Positions 30,383 through 41,281 of a stretch of DNA of 64,000 nucleotides are shown here, piece by piece. The stretch is from Scheffersomyces stipitis CBS 6054. Taxonomy: Eukaryota; Ascomycota; Pichiomycetes; Serinales; Debaryomycetaceae. The stretch covers positions 868,001 to 932,000 of the forward strand of contig NC_009042.1 of NCBI RefSeq assembly GCF_000209165.1. The letters are read 5' to 3'. Made by a program: the position numbers and the translations under genes. The notes beneath the pieces were generated by a model. It worked only from the letters and a program-made list of their open reading frames with translations, did no database searches and was not told the origin of the DNA. Every line of letters starts with the position of its first letter. Position 1 is the first letter of the stretch.

Positions 30383-31285
30383 ATGCCTACGTCTATCAGC
30401 ATCCTCCAGGAGGCTGCTTCACGGCTCTATCCTGCTATTATCACAGAATTGTCCAGTCAATCGACAAAAAAGTACAGAAATGATAAGCTCTCCTTCTCAG
30501 ATCTCACTGCATGGAGAAATGAAGAATTACCCCAGAAATTGAAGCTGTTGTATGATGACAAGAAGGAAGCTTATCTTACAAAAGACGAGCTTAGACTTCT
30601 TCTTGACTGGAAACTAGCCAATGGAAAGTTTCGTCCAACGTTGCCTAAGTTAATCGATTCCAACGATGCGAACGATGTAGAATTGATTACCAAAGATGGT
30701 CTTGGTATACTTCTCGATTTCGTTGCTGATAAAGATGCAAGTTTCTGGAAAGAAGTTGATGAACAAGATTTGCAGAATTATACTACTGTTGTGAAGAAAT
30801 CGCTCAAGAAACTATGTGAATTGAGAGGTGTGGGCCCTGCAACTGGGAGTCTCATATTGTCTTTAGTTACGAAGATTGCTCCCCACTTCACTCCTCCGTT
30901 CTTTAGTGATGAAAGTTTTCTCTACTACGTGGTTGATTCCATTCGTCCAGGCACTAAAATCAAATATAACGTCAAAGAGTACTTTGAAGAGCTTTTGCCA
31001 GTGTATTACGGGATTGTTTCTTTACACCCAGAACTCACTTTCGATACGCTTGAAAAGGGTGCTTGGTCGTTGAAATCGTATGCTCTTCTAAGAATAGATA
31101 AACTAATCAATGTCAAACTTCCTTTTGAAACCACGGAAGATGATCTCCAGAAGTTTAGTGAGGAAAGCACTGGTGTGTTGAAGAAAGAGCCAAAGAGAGA
31201 GCCAAAGGAAGTAGCGGCCATTAAGAGAAAGGCTGAAGCTGAATCAAACCCACCAACAAAGAGAACTAAAAGGACTACTAAATAA
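30383..31285 (+). CDS. Uncharacterised protein with HhH-like motif and basic tail
   Basis: 300 aa from the first in-frame ATG at 30383. The frame stays open upstream to 30326 with only a TTG. An earlier ATG at 30336 is in another frame, so the true start or a short 5' intron is uncertain. The middle has a Leu-Arg-Gly-Val-Gly-Pro-Ala-Thr-Gly segment that resembles the turn of a helix-hairpin-helix. The C-terminus (about 265-300) is Lys/Arg/Thr-rich and could be a nuclear signal. No membrane segments. I recognise it only as a type of fungal protein without known function. Confidence 0.75.
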   Translation: MPTSISILQEAASRLYPAIITELSSQSTKKYRNDKLSFSDLTAWRNEELPQKLKLLYDDKKEAYLTKDELRLLLDWKLANGKFRPTLPKLIDSNDANDVELITKDGLGILLDFVADKDASFWKEVDEQDLQNYTTVVKKSLKKLCELRGVGPATGSLILSLVTKIAPHFTPPFFSDESFLYYVVDSIRPGTKIKYNVKEYFEELLPVYYGIVSLHPELTFDTLEKGAWSLKSYALLRIDKLINVKLPFETTEDDLQKFSEESTGVLKKEPKREPKEVAAIKRKAEAESNPPTKRTKRTTK

Positions 31286-31349
31286 AATAAATATTTAATT
31301 ACATATTTTCATTGTCATATTCTCATATTATTCTTATTCCTTGTATATA

Positions 31350-33869
31350 TCATAAATCCATGTGATCTCTCTCGAAGTTCACCAAGGAGAACTTATCATC
31401 GTGATGCTGAAGACTCAATGCGTTGATATTCTTATTGACGTTGTCAAATATGCTCTCCAAATTCGAAACTTGCTTAAAGCCCAAGCTCTGCAAGATCATT
31501 CTATTGATTTCAGCTAGTAGCTCTGTCTGAAGCTTGGTATACTTGTCAAACATTGGCATCAATTTAGGAAAGCTTTCCAAACCTTTCCTGTCATTAACTA
31601 AGAATACTGCAGAAAGCTCGTCGATTTCTTCCAATCTTTGGGCGTTAAGATGATATGTATCATGTAACTCGTTGCGGAAAGACAACGCCCGTTCATAAAG
31701 TTCTCTTTCAGTACGATCATCCTTAACCTGTAACTCGAAATCAAACTCGTACTCATGGACTTTGAATTTGTGCTCAAGATAATTCTTGAGCAAGTAGATG
31801 AACTTCAACAAATTAATTTTAAAAATCAACTGGCTTCCGCTGAAAGACGACCATACTTTGGCATAATTGATGGAGAGAAATTTCAAAAGCAAATCAAACT
31901 CGTTCTTCATAAGGTAATTCTTCACCGTTTGTCTATGTATAGCCTGAGATTTGCTCAAGATTACTGAATCGTCTATTGGGGGCTCATTTGAGGGATCAAT
32001 TTCCTGTGACAAATTCTTGAGGTCAGCGTTGAATGACTTGAAGGTATCCAAGTACCCTTCGTGATTGAGATAGCCCTTGATGAGCTTGTTCAACATTCCG
32101 CAATCGTCATTGACGTTTAAGATACATTGTTCAATTGTTGCCGCAGACTCTGTGGCCGGTGCTTTGCTGCTCTGGATCTTGTCCAAAAGCGACAAGTACA
32201 AGAATTTCTGATTCTCTAGCTTGAAGTTCTTGACGTAGTTGGCGATGTTGAACTTGAACTCTTTGAATCCAAAGTTGGTCCTGACCTGTAAAGTAGACGG
32301 CTCCTTTGCTTCTTGAGGATCTATATCGTTCAAACCAAAACCAATCATCGGATAGACTGAATTATCCATCTTTGACTTGTCAAAGCCATCATTGAACAAG
32401 TTGTCTTTTAAGGGACTACTAGAAGCCAACTCTTCTTCGGTGATAACTCGTGCCAAAACTCCGTTCAACGTGATGAAAAGCGACTTATCAATAAAGTTAA
32501 TACCACAGCCTACAGAATCGGTCTTGTATAGTCTCTTACTTGGAGTCTCCAGTACGAGTCTGGTCTTGAATGGAATGCCAATGTCAATCCGCCCAGTGTC
32601 GTTCTGGTTGGGATTGCTTCTGTTCAAGATGGTGGATCTTCTGTTCATGTTTAAGATGGCTGTTCTCTGTAATGACTCCGAGCTCTTGACGGAGTTGTAG
32701 AAGGCCAGGTCCTCGAAGCTCACTGCATAGCTTCCCTTGAAGTCCCCGGGCTTATGGCCCAACAAATCTTCTATATCCTCAGAAACCAGTTCGTTGATTA
32801 AGTTGCTCTCCTTGGAGAAGATGTCAGTCTTGATTTGCTCCAAATTTACTAGCTCCAGAGTCGCCTGGTTCACGATATTGTTGTTGGGTGTAGCTTCCAA
32901 GGTGATATACTTCTTTGTGAAACCAGCACAGAGATATAACGATGAGTCCAGGCTGACTGACTGATCTTTCATTGCGAGAATGGGTCTGAATCCGCTAGCT
33001 TCAGTGGCCTCTTGTTCAACTTCAATTTCATAGTAGAATATTCCCGTTGAGGGTCTTACTGGTTTGTCGGAAATGAAGTTGCAGAACTTACTACGCACCT
33101 TCATATCTTCTCGAAGACTGCTGAACTTACTAAGAGGCCCAGAAGTCGACAATTTCACTACTGAATGGCCCAGACCATTGTCAATCTCCAATCCTAGACC
33201 ATCCAAAAATTCAAGATACACATTGGGCACAAAGGGGACCCACGAAATGGGCAATGGATACTCAAAGAACCGAGCGTTGTCTAAACGTACAAAACTGGAT
33301 GGAAACTTGTACTTATGACTGGCATTCTTCTTGGTTGCCAACAAGAGCTCTTTTAGCGAATACTGGTGGTATTTCTTGTACTGTGGAGGAAAGTCGTGAG
33401 ACAACCCTGAAAAATTTACTTCGCCTACCTTCGACAGCGAAAACATTGACAGTTGTGTCTTCGTGGTACCGGGCGTATCAACTATTACAGCCTCCTGTTC
33501 AGTGCCATTACTCGCAGCATTTTCACCTTCCTCCTGAAGCAACCGATGCTTGAACACAAGAAACTGCTCATACAAGTATCCAGTATCGTGACTTACAAAC
33601 TCCATCGGATTATCTCCCAATGCACCGATGACTGCTAACTTGTACAAAACCTTCTCTCGGATAATCTCGTTCAAGTATGGATCATCAGAAAACCGTTGGT
33701 GACCTTCTGTCTTGGACTTTTCACTGTGGAAGTTGTCGGAATCAGTCAGAATCACATTCAACAGACTCAACTGAGAATCACGTTTTGCAAGGTCGTGCTG
33801 AAGCTTACTGCCGATGCATGTGTTGAGAAGATACGGCGGAATAACATATATTAAACTAGAACTGCTCAT
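31350..33869 (-). CDS. VID30: Vid30/Gid1-like SPRY-LisH-CTLH protein
   Basis: Probable scaffold of the GID/CTLH ubiquitin ligase, which degrades gluconeogenic enzymes when glucose returns. 839 aa, ATG at 33869; yeast Vid30 is 958 aa. A SPRY-like region spans roughly 240-520. It is followed by a LisH motif (about 588-620, Leu-x3-Gly-Tyr-Leu type), a CTLH segment (about 645-700) and a helical CRA-like end. This order is that of RanBPM/Vid30. Assignment rests on the domain order; the SPRY part is diverged and interrupted by linkers. Confidence 0.75.
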   Translation of the reverse strand: MSSSSLIYVIPPYLLNTCIGSKLQHDLAKRDSQLSLLNVILTDSDNFHSEKSKTEGHQRFSDDPYLNEIIREKVLYKLAVIGALGDNPMEFVSHDTGYLYEQFLVFKHRLLQEEGENAASNGTEQEAVIVDTPGTTKTQLSMFSLSKVGEVNFSGLSHDFPPQYKKYHQYSLKELLLATKKNASHKYKFPSSFVRLDNARFFEYPLPISWVPFVPNVYLEFLDGLGLEIDNGLGHSVVKLSTSGPLSKFSSLREDMKVRSKFCNFISDKPVRPSTGIFYYEIEVEQEATEASGFRPILAMKDQSVSLDSSLYLCAGFTKKYITLEATPNNNIVNQATLELVNLEQIKTDIFSKESNLINELVSEDIEDLLGHKPGDFKGSYAVSFEDLAFYNSVKSSESLQRTAILNMNRRSTILNRSNPNQNDTGRIDIGIPFKTRLVLETPSKRLYKTDSVGCGINFIDKSLFITLNGVLARVITEEELASSSPLKDNLFNDGFDKSKMDNSVYPMIGFGLNDIDPQEAKEPSTLQVRTNFGFKEFKFNIANYVKNFKLENQKFLYLSLLDKIQSSKAPATESAATIEQCILNVNDDCGMLNKLIKGYLNHEGYLDTFKSFNADLKNLSQEIDPSNEPPIDDSVILSKSQAIHRQTVKNYLMKNEFDLLLKFLSINYAKVWSSFSGSQLIFKINLLKFIYLLKNYLEHKFKVHEYEFDFELQVKDDRTERELYERALSFRNELHDTYHLNAQRLEEIDELSAVFLVNDRKGLESFPKLMPMFDKYTKLQTELLAEINRMILQSLGFKQVSNLESIFDNVNKNINALSLQHHDDKFSLVNFERDHMDL

Positions 33870-34221
33870 CGTATCCGTATGACCAAAAAGAAAGAGAACT
33901 CAGCTTACTTATCTAGTTTGATAAGATTTTCAGATTAATATGTGGGGGTATGTGTCACGTGTATTTCACTTGATTTTCTACAAATATGAAAAATTAACTA
34001 ATACTATCAATTATTACCTAAATTCGATGAACTTCATTGATACTATCTCCCATTCTACATCATATTGTACCTCTCTTAATTCTTCATATTATCCATTTTG
34101 ACTGCTTCCGTGTTGTTCATTTGCTCCCATATAGTCGGCCTGCATATAATATAATTCATATCAGGAAATTTCCAGAGATGCTTTCCAGACTTTTTAATAA
34201 TTTTTCACTATTTTGCACCCA
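33870..34221. promoter_or_regulatory. Divergent promoter VID30/BUD32 with E-box and TGCACCCA next to the BUD32 start
   Basis: GTCACGTG at 33954-33961 is an exact RTCACRTG site. TGCACCCA at 34214-34221 directly precedes the BUD32 ATG. The rest is AT-rich. Confidence 0.45.
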
Positions 34222-35016
34222 ATGACGGATTATCTTGTAGGGCAAGTTCAGAAACATTTACCTCATATTCCTGTAGAGGTTGTTTCGCAAGGAGCGGAAG
34301 CTCTTGTATTTAAAACTTCGGTTCATCCGTACTTGCCTAATAGCATCTCTCCCTACTTGGACAATCATGACGAATATATCATTAAATTCAGACCTCCCAA
34401 GCCTTACAGACATCCTAAGATTGATGCAAGTATCACCAAGAACCGTACAGTGGGCGAGGTGAAGTTTATGAGTAAGTTGGCAAGAATTGGCATTCGGGCT
34501 CCTTCTTTAATTCTGGCTGATTTCAACAATGGAATAATATGGATGGAATGTTTGGGCCAGACTTTGCCTAATGGAGAGGTCTCGAGCTTCAAGAATTGGC
34601 TCTGGTATTTGGAACGTAACGAAATTCCAGATAAATGTGTCAGCGATGAAGTGCGGGTTGTTTGTATTAAAGTAGGTGCACTTATTGGTAGATTGCATTT
34701 AAACAATATGGTTCATGGGGATTTGACATCTTCCAATATTCTCTTAGAGAACTTCGAGCCCGCTCTCATAGATTTTGGATTGTCTTCGTATTCTGGACTA
34801 GCCGAGGATAAGGCTGTAGATTTATACGTTATGGAGCGTGCCATTCTCAGCACCCATTCAGTTTTCTCTGACAAGTACAACGCCTGGTTGCTTGAGGGAT
34901 ATGAACAAATACATGAAACAGAGTTTGGCAAACAGGGTAAAAAGAAGCATTTGGAGACGATACGGAAATTAGAAGATGTCAGATTGAGAGGCAGAAAGAG
35001 AAGTATGTTGGGATAA
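34222..35016 (+). CDS. BUD32: Bud32/PRPK kinase-ATPase of the KEOPS complex
   Basis: Small atypical kinase of KEOPS, needed for the t6A tRNA modification with Kae1. 264 aa from the ATG at 34222; an in-frame TTG at 34213 is ignored. Visible residues: Lys55 in Ile-Ile-Lys-Phe-Arg (ATP-binding lysine), the catalytic His-Gly-Asp at 165-167 with Asn172, and Asp-Phe-Gly at 184-186. The C-terminus ends in the basic Arg-x-Arg-Gly-Arg-Lys-Arg tail typical of Bud32. The activation segment is short, as in this family. Confidence 0.96.
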   Translation: MTDYLVGQVQKHLPHIPVEVVSQGAEALVFKTSVHPYLPNSISPYLDNHDEYIIKFRPPKPYRHPKIDASITKNRTVGEVKFMSKLARIGIRAPSLILADFNNGIIWMECLGQTLPNGEVSSFKNWLWYLERNEIPDKCVSDEVRVVCIKVGALIGRLHLNNMVHGDLTSSNILLENFEPALIDFGLSSYSGLAEDKAVDLYVMERAILSTHSVFSDKYNAWLLEGYEQIHETEFGKQGKKKHLETIRKLEDVRLRGRKRSMLG

Positions 35017-35121
35017 GAATAACGTAATAAAATATCATTGTCTTACCAAATGTGATTGATTTCTATTAGACAATGAAAATAATAGAATATTTTAGCATAA
35101 GTTGTATTTCTATAAAATCCT

Positions 35122-37161
35122 TTAAAAAGTTATCAGCTCTATGCTTGGTCTGTCGAAGATCAAGTCAAAGCACTTGTAGCCCTTGTCGCCTAAATTGAAC
35201 GTATGTTTGTCCACATACTCCTTTTCCCATCCAAAGTTCAACACCTTCAAGATATTCTTGCCCACATTCGAAGCTAGAACGTTTGAGATTTCTATTAGCT
35301 TCCTACTTAAAACGGCTCTTTGATGATTTGTTGTGGTTGAGACTCCAGCGATGAACAAGCTTAGCGTTATCAAACACGACGAGTGATTTTCCAACGGAAT
35401 ATGTTCATCCAACTCTTCAAGGATGCGATTTGTAGATGTTTGTATGATGGCCAAAAATGATGGAATGGTTGGGTTAATTAATTTCTCTATAAGAATCTTG
35501 CATGCGTTGATGGTCATGATAGACACTGCCAAGTTGCTCCTAAGCGCTTTGTATGACTTGATGTTCTTGATCTTGAGTCTATTCAAGTCTTCTTTGGTGG
35601 CTTCGTTTTTCTTCTCTATAGTCTCTATATCGTCTCTGAGAGGGAGAACAAGTTTCCAGAACTGTTCATCATTTATGTGAAATTCGAGTAGTTTCTCGGT
35701 ATCAACTTCGTCATCTTCGTGATTAAAGTGCAATCGGAGCAACCACAGAAGCTTCGAGATCACTTCAAAGCTGTCAAGGGCAGAGCCCAAGACTGGGTTG
35801 TTCATCCATTTGACATCTACGTTTCTGTAGATGGGGTATTGTAGCCATTGTCTTACTGGTTCAAAGAACTCGAAAGGAGACGGCAATGTCACCAAGTCCT
35901 TTGTTGAACAGGAAAGTAAAGCAGCTGAATAGTTGAACACAAAGCTGTCCATAAAGGATCTTTCGTTCGGGGTAACTTTCGTAGCCAATGTGACTGTTTC
36001 ATCTTTGGAGAAGGGGTTTTCTTCTTTTATCGTTTCCCGTTTCTTTAGGTCTCTTCTCTTGATCAAATTATATACAAATATCAAATGCTGAGCACATCTG
36101 GATCCATTTAGTCCAAACGAACGGTCACGAAGACAAAGTGCTAAACAGGCAGCAAAGAGCCAATCACTGTCGAGGTCAATCAGCTTAGTGGCTACGGCTC
36201 TACTCAAGGAACTTACTGCTTGCGAATACTTAGTCTCAGCCAATTGGGTATACTGCTCAGCCCAATTGGCTGCATCTTGGTCGTTGAGACCATGCAAATA
36301 TGCTAAATATGATGCCCCACAGCAGAGATAGATATCAGTCAAGATCTCAGACTGTGACGCAAGTTGTACCCATACATGTTCAGGTGAAAGCAAAGGATGT
36401 GCATGGGGTAGCGAGATGGACGGCATGAAGTTGTGCACGAAATGATGGTAAAGCTCGGCATCTTGACATGCCAACTGGATATTGGGGATGTACTTGGAGT
36501 TGCCGAGTAAAAACACTTCGTCTAGAGGGTTTATCAAAGCCGTAGAATTTGACAATATTGGCAGTTGAGAAGAGACAGAGCTTAAATCTGGAGAAGATGG
36601 AGCTTCTGAGTCCAGCATCTCTTGTGAGGGTGACGTGATCTCGTAGATCTTGGCTTTTTCCTTTATCTTTCTTTTCTTGTTAGAAGAAGAAGTTGGTTTA
36701 GAATTAGGAAGCTTTAAGGAAGACTCGATTGGTGCAGTTGATGAAGGAATCGGAGACGAAGTCGTGGAAGAAGTATCTGAAGTGAATTCAGATACACTTC
36801 TTTCTACTTTATGACTGTTCTTGCTTATTGATGTTCGTTGGGAAGTTACTGTTGGATTTAGCACAATCACATTGAAGAGCCGACTATCAGCGTCAGACAG
36901 TATCAGATTCTTTCGCTTACGGAGACGACGCTTAGGAATCTCGTCGTAAATCTCTTCGACCAAGTCGAACCCCACAGGTAGAGGTTCATTGTGGCCCGTA
37001 GGATAGATGCACTTGAACCTATTTCTCATACAAGCATGGCAGAACGGTTGTGATTCGTCACACTTCTTCTTTCTCTTTCGACAACAGAAACAACCAGTAC
37101 GAACACGGCTTCGTCTTCTGGGCTCGTCCTCCAGTTTTATTTCTGGTGAAGGTGAAGACAT
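35122..37161 (-). CDS. Zn2Cys6 fungal transcription factor
   Basis: 679 aa, ATG at 37161. The binuclear zinc cluster lies at the N-terminus: C24, C27, C34, C41, C44 and C51 with Cys-x2-Cys-x6-Cys-x6-Cys-x2-Cys-x6-Cys spacing and a Lys/Arg-rich loop. A Ser/Thr/Pro-rich linker (about 110-215) contains a Lys/Arg patch that may be a nuclear signal. The rest is a helical, Leu-rich regulatory region like the fungal-specific transcription factor domain. Target genes cannot be read from the sequence, so no symbol is given. Confidence 0.9.
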   Translation of the reverse strand: MSSPSPEIKLEDEPRRRSRVRTGCFCCRKRKKKCDESQPFCHACMRNRFKCIYPTGHNEPLPVGFDLVEEIYDEIPKRRLRKRKNLILSDADSRLFNVIVLNPTVTSQRTSISKNSHKVERSVSEFTSDTSSTTSSPIPSSTAPIESSLKLPNSKPTSSSNKKRKIKEKAKIYEITSPSQEMLDSEAPSSPDLSSVSSQLPILSNSTALINPLDEVFLLGNSKYIPNIQLACQDAELYHHFVHNFMPSISLPHAHPLLSPEHVWVQLASQSEILTDIYLCCGASYLAYLHGLNDQDAANWAEQYTQLAETKYSQAVSSLSRAVATKLIDLDSDWLFAACLALCLRDRSFGLNGSRCAQHLIFVYNLIKRRDLKKRETIKEENPFSKDETVTLATKVTPNERSFMDSFVFNYSAALLSCSTKDLVTLPSPFEFFEPVRQWLQYPIYRNVDVKWMNNPVLGSALDSFEVISKLLWLLRLHFNHEDDEVDTEKLLEFHINDEQFWKLVLPLRDDIETIEKKNEATKEDLNRLKIKNIKSYKALRSNLAVSIMTINACKILIEKLINPTIPSFLAIIQTSTNRILEELDEHIPLENHSSCLITLSLFIAGVSTTTNHQRAVLSRKLIEISNVLASNVGKNILKVLNFGWEKEYVDKHTFNLGDKGYKCFDLIFDRPSIELITF

Positions 37162-37933
37162 GGTATATTATCAAATCAAACAAGACTAAATTTTGTACTA
37201 ATTGAAAAAATGGAAATTTTGTCGGGATTCTGCTTTTTGTTTCAGATGTAGAAGAGTGAAATTCCAATATTAATGATTCCCAACTGAAAGAAACTGTGAA
37301 ATCAAAATGGTTATGGGCCGAGAAATGAACCAATAAAGATCTGCTATATCAGGTTTCAGGGTGTCTTCTCTGCTAGCAATTTTAGTGGTGTTCTTAAGAG
37401 CGAAATCGCTACTTTTTTCAATAATACGACCAACTTCTTGGTATCTCTCGTATTCCAGAAATGACACAACCAAAGTGGTTCAATAAATGTCGAAGCTTAG
37501 TCAACGTCAATATATGTGGGGACTATAAACTATAAGTCTGGAGTTTAGCACCCAAAGATCTTAAAGAATCTGAAAATCTCGGCTATTGGAGAGAGGGCAG
37601 ATAAAGAAAGGACGACACACTCCAGGATTTCCATTTAATGCTATCTGTCACAAAAGCTGTAAATACTACTGAAGAACGCAGATTCCAGTTCTTGTGTCCA
37701 AATTCTTCTTCAACGACGTCTACTGATAAAGTACGATTTTTGTGAATTGTTGGTTTATCGAGGTTTTATCTATGGCGCATCTATAGGCCCGATCAGGAAA
37801 TTCTATCCTGACCTCGCAAAATTTTTGACATGCGAACAGCTACTAATTTTTCATTATGATAGTGAAATCCGGGGTTTTATTGATTTAAACCGTTATTCCT
37901 CTCAGAAACCGGTGCAGTGTTGCAAATTCCTCA
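37162..37933. promoter_or_regulatory. Divergent promoter region of the Zn2Cys6 factor and the 184-aa gene
   Basis: 772 bp, AT-rich, no ATG ORF of note. Nothing specific recognised. Confidence 0.4.
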
Positions 37934-38488
37934 ATGTACAGATTCAGCCTTGCCCACGGCGCAAGGAGTGCTCTCGGTAACACCTTGTTTAAATCCAATG
38001 TACGCTTACTCCTGAATTATGTGAAAAATTCACAGATCTACATCCATGACAACAAGCACGATGCTACAACTCCGTACACTTTCTCGTTATCGAAGGATCC
38101 CAAGGCGTTACCTATAGGTTATAGCAAGGTTCTGCAAAATGTCACTCCAGAAACCTTTGTTCCCAACCCCCAGTTCTTAGAAGTGGCTCAATCTGTGATA
38201 AAAGATAAAGTCCATGAGGACTTCAGTTTTATAATGGAGGCTGGAATGAACGCTTCCACTTTCATGCCTATCTACGACTTCAGAGAAATACCGAGGTATG
38301 CTCGAATCCCTGAGATGGAAAACGTATTTGGCTACATCCAGGTAGATGACCTGGGGAAAATGATACCTGGGGGGTACGAGAGCAACAACTTGTATAGATT
38401 ATGTAATGGTACACTGGGATTACTTAAGTTGAGCGACTTCTTGTATGAGGAGATCCAGAAAGAATGCGAGACAAGGGGTAAAGCCTGA
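37934..38488 (+). CDS. Conserved-looking 184-aa protein, probably mitochondrial
   Basis: ATG at 37934, stop TGA. The N-terminal 30 residues are basic and hydroxylated with no acidic residue, which suggests a mitochondrial presequence. No membrane segment is evident. The C-terminal half has a compact, conserved-looking stretch rich in Gly, Asp and aromatic residues. Codon use is regular throughout. I do not recognise the family. Confidence 0.7.
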   Translation: MYRFSLAHGARSALGNTLFKSNVRLLLNYVKNSQIYIHDNKHDATTPYTFSLSKDPKALPIGYSKVLQNVTPETFVPNPQFLEVAQSVIKDKVHEDFSFIMEAGMNASTFMPIYDFREIPRYARIPEMENVFGYIQVDDLGKMIPGGYESNNLYRLCNGTLGLLKLSDFLYEEIQKECETRGKA

Positions 38489-39221
38489 GATATTTGTATT
38501 TCTACATCGAATTGTAAATATTGTGAAGCTTGTAAATAGGTAGCAAATTCATACGCTCAATGTACGTTCAGTCTTAGGATTCAGGTGGTATACATTCTAA
38601 CGAAAGTGCTATTGAGTCTTTTGGTTAGCCAAGCATCAGGTACCAATTGAACGCTTAACTAATAGCTCAAGTCTTGCGGAGCCCTTCGCACATCTGTTCC
38701 CCATCAGTTGTAAAATCCGAACACAGTCTCGTCATGAATGAGTCTCAGTTACCAGGAGATTTCTCGTAATTTGGTAAATTCCACACTTGTGGAATTTTGT
38801 CCCTACATTACCGAAATAAATTCATTGCATTACATATGAACATGACTAAAGGAATTATTTTGAATTGTCCAGAGCTCAAGTGCAATCATCTGCAGATCTA
38901 ATTTTTGTTCTGTTGAAGATTCAAAATCCGGATTTTCTATAGTAGTTGCAATGAAAGGTTGGCCGTCTGCGGTGATGAAATTGAACTTCTCTTCGTTATT
39001 ATCGGTACTCGATAAGGCATCGATAAGGCATCTTTTCTCAAAGGTATCAAATGCTGCCACTGCCAAGTGCTACACAAAAATCTTAGGATTCATGGTTTCG
39101 ATCTAATGTAAAATTCAATTTTTTCAAAATTCTTCAACACTCGGCAGAATCAACTGGAGAAAGTTGATATGAAAAAGAAGGTTTTATCGGTAGCTGGGTC
39201 CAATCAAAGATGCAAAAAATA
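38489..39221. other. Gene-poor spacer with a possible gene relic
   Basis: Contains the minus-strand relic described separately (38830-39093) and an exact 11-bp tandem duplication CGATAAGGCAT (39010-39020 and 39021-39031). Otherwise nothing recognised. Confidence 0.4.
38830..39093 (-). pseudogene. Possible short gene relic or 3' exon
   Basis: Minus-strand frame from an ATG at 39093 meets an in-frame TAG after seven codons (39070-39072). It then stays open for 79 sense codons to the TAA at 38830-38832, with codon use like that of neighbouring genes. Either it is a decayed gene, or the pyrimidine-rich TTTTTGTGTAG before the open part is a 3' splice site and the start lies upstream. An 11-bp duplication, not a multiple of three, lies inside it. 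I recognise no family. Confidence 0.25.
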
Positions 39222-39295
39222 TGATTCTGCCCAGGATCGAACTGGGGACGTTCTGCGTGTTAAGCAGATGCCATAACCAACTAGACCACAGAACC
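39222..39295 (-). tRNA. tRNA-Val(AAC)
   Basis: 74 nt, no intron. Acceptor stem GGTTCTG/CAGAATC with discriminator A. Anticodon stem TCTGC/GCAGA with loop TTAACAC, so the anticodon is AAC. T arm is CCCAG/CTGGG with loop TTCGATC. Nearly the same as yeast tRNA-Val(AAC). A T6 terminator follows on the minus strand (39214-39219). Confidence 0.97.
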
Positions 39296-41281
39296 ACTTG
39301 ATGGTTCAGAAAAGTGTTCCCAATATATAAGTCCATTGTTTCGTTTATATGCAGGACAATATCGCGCTAATTGTAAACTCGATTTAATTTTCTAGACTTT
39401 AGTCGTAACACAGGCCATTTCGTAAAAAGAGGTGACAATATCAATTGGCGTCTTTTTCTTTGGGTTTCTCCAAACTTTCCAAGGTATCTCTAAAATGCAA
39501 TTATTTAGAGCACTATTCATGTTCTATGTAGCAAATAGGTTAGATCTAGTGCAGTACATGCTGTCCTGTAAAAGTGAAGAGCTTATTTAAATTGTTAACT
39601 CTTCGAAAGTGAAAGTGTAATTCATTTCTCACGTATGAAGCAGGCTCTGACCAAATGACTGAGCTTGATGTAAACAAAACTAATTGAGATTGTATATAGT
39701 TCCATGTCTCCTTCTTTTGTCTATCAGGTTTTGGATTAATCTTCGTAAATTCAAATTTTTCAACATATTTTGACAAATATTACTCAAATAAGTGAAAACA
39801 CAAGAATTTGGTTAGCTGTAGAATATTATGGCCCAATTCTGGTACGATATTTGAATCCCAAATAATGATAGAAAAATTCAATTATTTGACTTTACCTAAT
39901 GAATAATTTGTAGAAGCGAGCTATTTTGTTACATGCTATGACAAAAATACATGGATCCTCATAATAACATCTAACTCACCTGTGATATGGAAATAATGTG
40001 CTATTCCTACAGTATTAAAGCTGTTGTTTTGTCTTGGCCAAGATTTCCCAACCTTAACAATCATATTATTGTCGTTCAAACTAGACAATACTGCAAAGTA
40101 ATCATACATACCTTCGCCAGTTCAACACGTCGGTGAAAGCCGCATAAGATGCAAAATCTAGTTTCTGATTTTTTGCATTACGTCACAGGTCATTGTCGTA
40201 GAATGATATGAATAGAATTGCGTAAATTCCCAAGCTTTTAGTTTGTAGTTGCCTCAGTATTTTATTTGATACTCCCCAAGATTGATAAACCTCTTAGTAG
40301 TTACTCGCCAGAAAATATTGACAAACCAATTGAATATATGGCTCAGTGAAGGGAATTTAATAATAAAAGTCATTCAATTCAATTCAGTACAGCCCAACGG
40401 CATTTTGACTACTGATTGCTGATAGCTGTATCTTCGAAAAGATCCTTAAGGCTCAATCGTGGAATAGACAATATGTGATTGATAAAGATTCTAAGCCTAC
40501 TCGACAATACAATATATTTCGTGATCTTCGTTTCGTATGCGGCTTGTCCTGTGCAATTTACAGATATTCAAAAATAGAGTAGTCTAATTATCAAGTGTAA
40601 GAATAGATTGAAAGACAAGCAAACCGATTACTAGACGAGTGCAACAATACAGCAGGATGTCAAGGACCTATCAAGAATATCGAGCTTAAGTGCCAACTTG
40701 CTCTTTCGAATAGTAGGGAGACCGAGGATGGGTCTACATTTCAAAAGTCCTCTTAATCACATTTTACGGGTCCTCCACTGCATACAAAAGGATAGTAGAA
40801 TCCTGGTGCAATTTTTATATCCTACATGATACAAAAAGTTAAAACATGATTATAGAGTGGCGGTTGGGGGGAGCTCATGCGTATGATGGTTAGCATCATT
40901 TATAGATAATGAACAGAATTTGTTCCAGACGCAGGAGCTGAAAAAAATATAGAGACACATAAACTGTTTGGGGTGGCTTTATTTTCTTATTTCTGCTTTC
41001 TTCCTTTTCCCCCTCAAACTCAATACGGTCTTTTCACCAAACAAGCTAATCATCCATGTGGTTAAAGTGACTCTTGCTTATTTCTCATTAGAATTATTTT
41101 CTTGGACGATTTTTTGTCACGGTATGCGTCGACTGCGGTGAAGACAGTTGACTACCTTTGGAATGGCGGATGTAACCTAGTATCAATCTATAGTTGAATA
41201 TAAAATGCCACATACTCGTCCCCCAAAATCAATTGAAAAATTTAATTAATCATTAATTCTGTCTATCAAATACAAAATAAA
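39296..41281. other. 2-kb gene-free stretch upstream of the first MARVEL gene
   Basis: No ATG ORF with coding character. I looked for LTR ends next to the tRNA and saw none. The right end carries the promoter of the 41.3-kb gene: a block at 40951-40993 that is shared with the next paralogue, AATGGCGGATGTAAC (41162-41176) and TATAAA (41199-41204). Confidence 0.45.
40951..40993. promoter_or_regulatory. Upstream block shared by the 41.3-kb and 43.7-kb MARVEL genes (copy 1)
   Basis: Contains GACACATAAACTGTTTGGG followed by a T-rich TTTATTTTCTTATT stretch, about 328 bp before the ATG at 41282. The sister copy lies at 43340-43380, about 325 bp before the ATG at 43666. Confidence 0.6.

Noticed and set aside
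39100..39400. Solo LTR next to tRNA-Val
   Set aside because: I looked for TG...CA bounded repeats near both tRNA genes and found none; the spacer looks like plain AT-rich DNA.
38500..41280. Centromere or replication origin
   Set aside because: AT-rich and gene-poor, but no inverted repeats or other recognisable centromere or origin structure.
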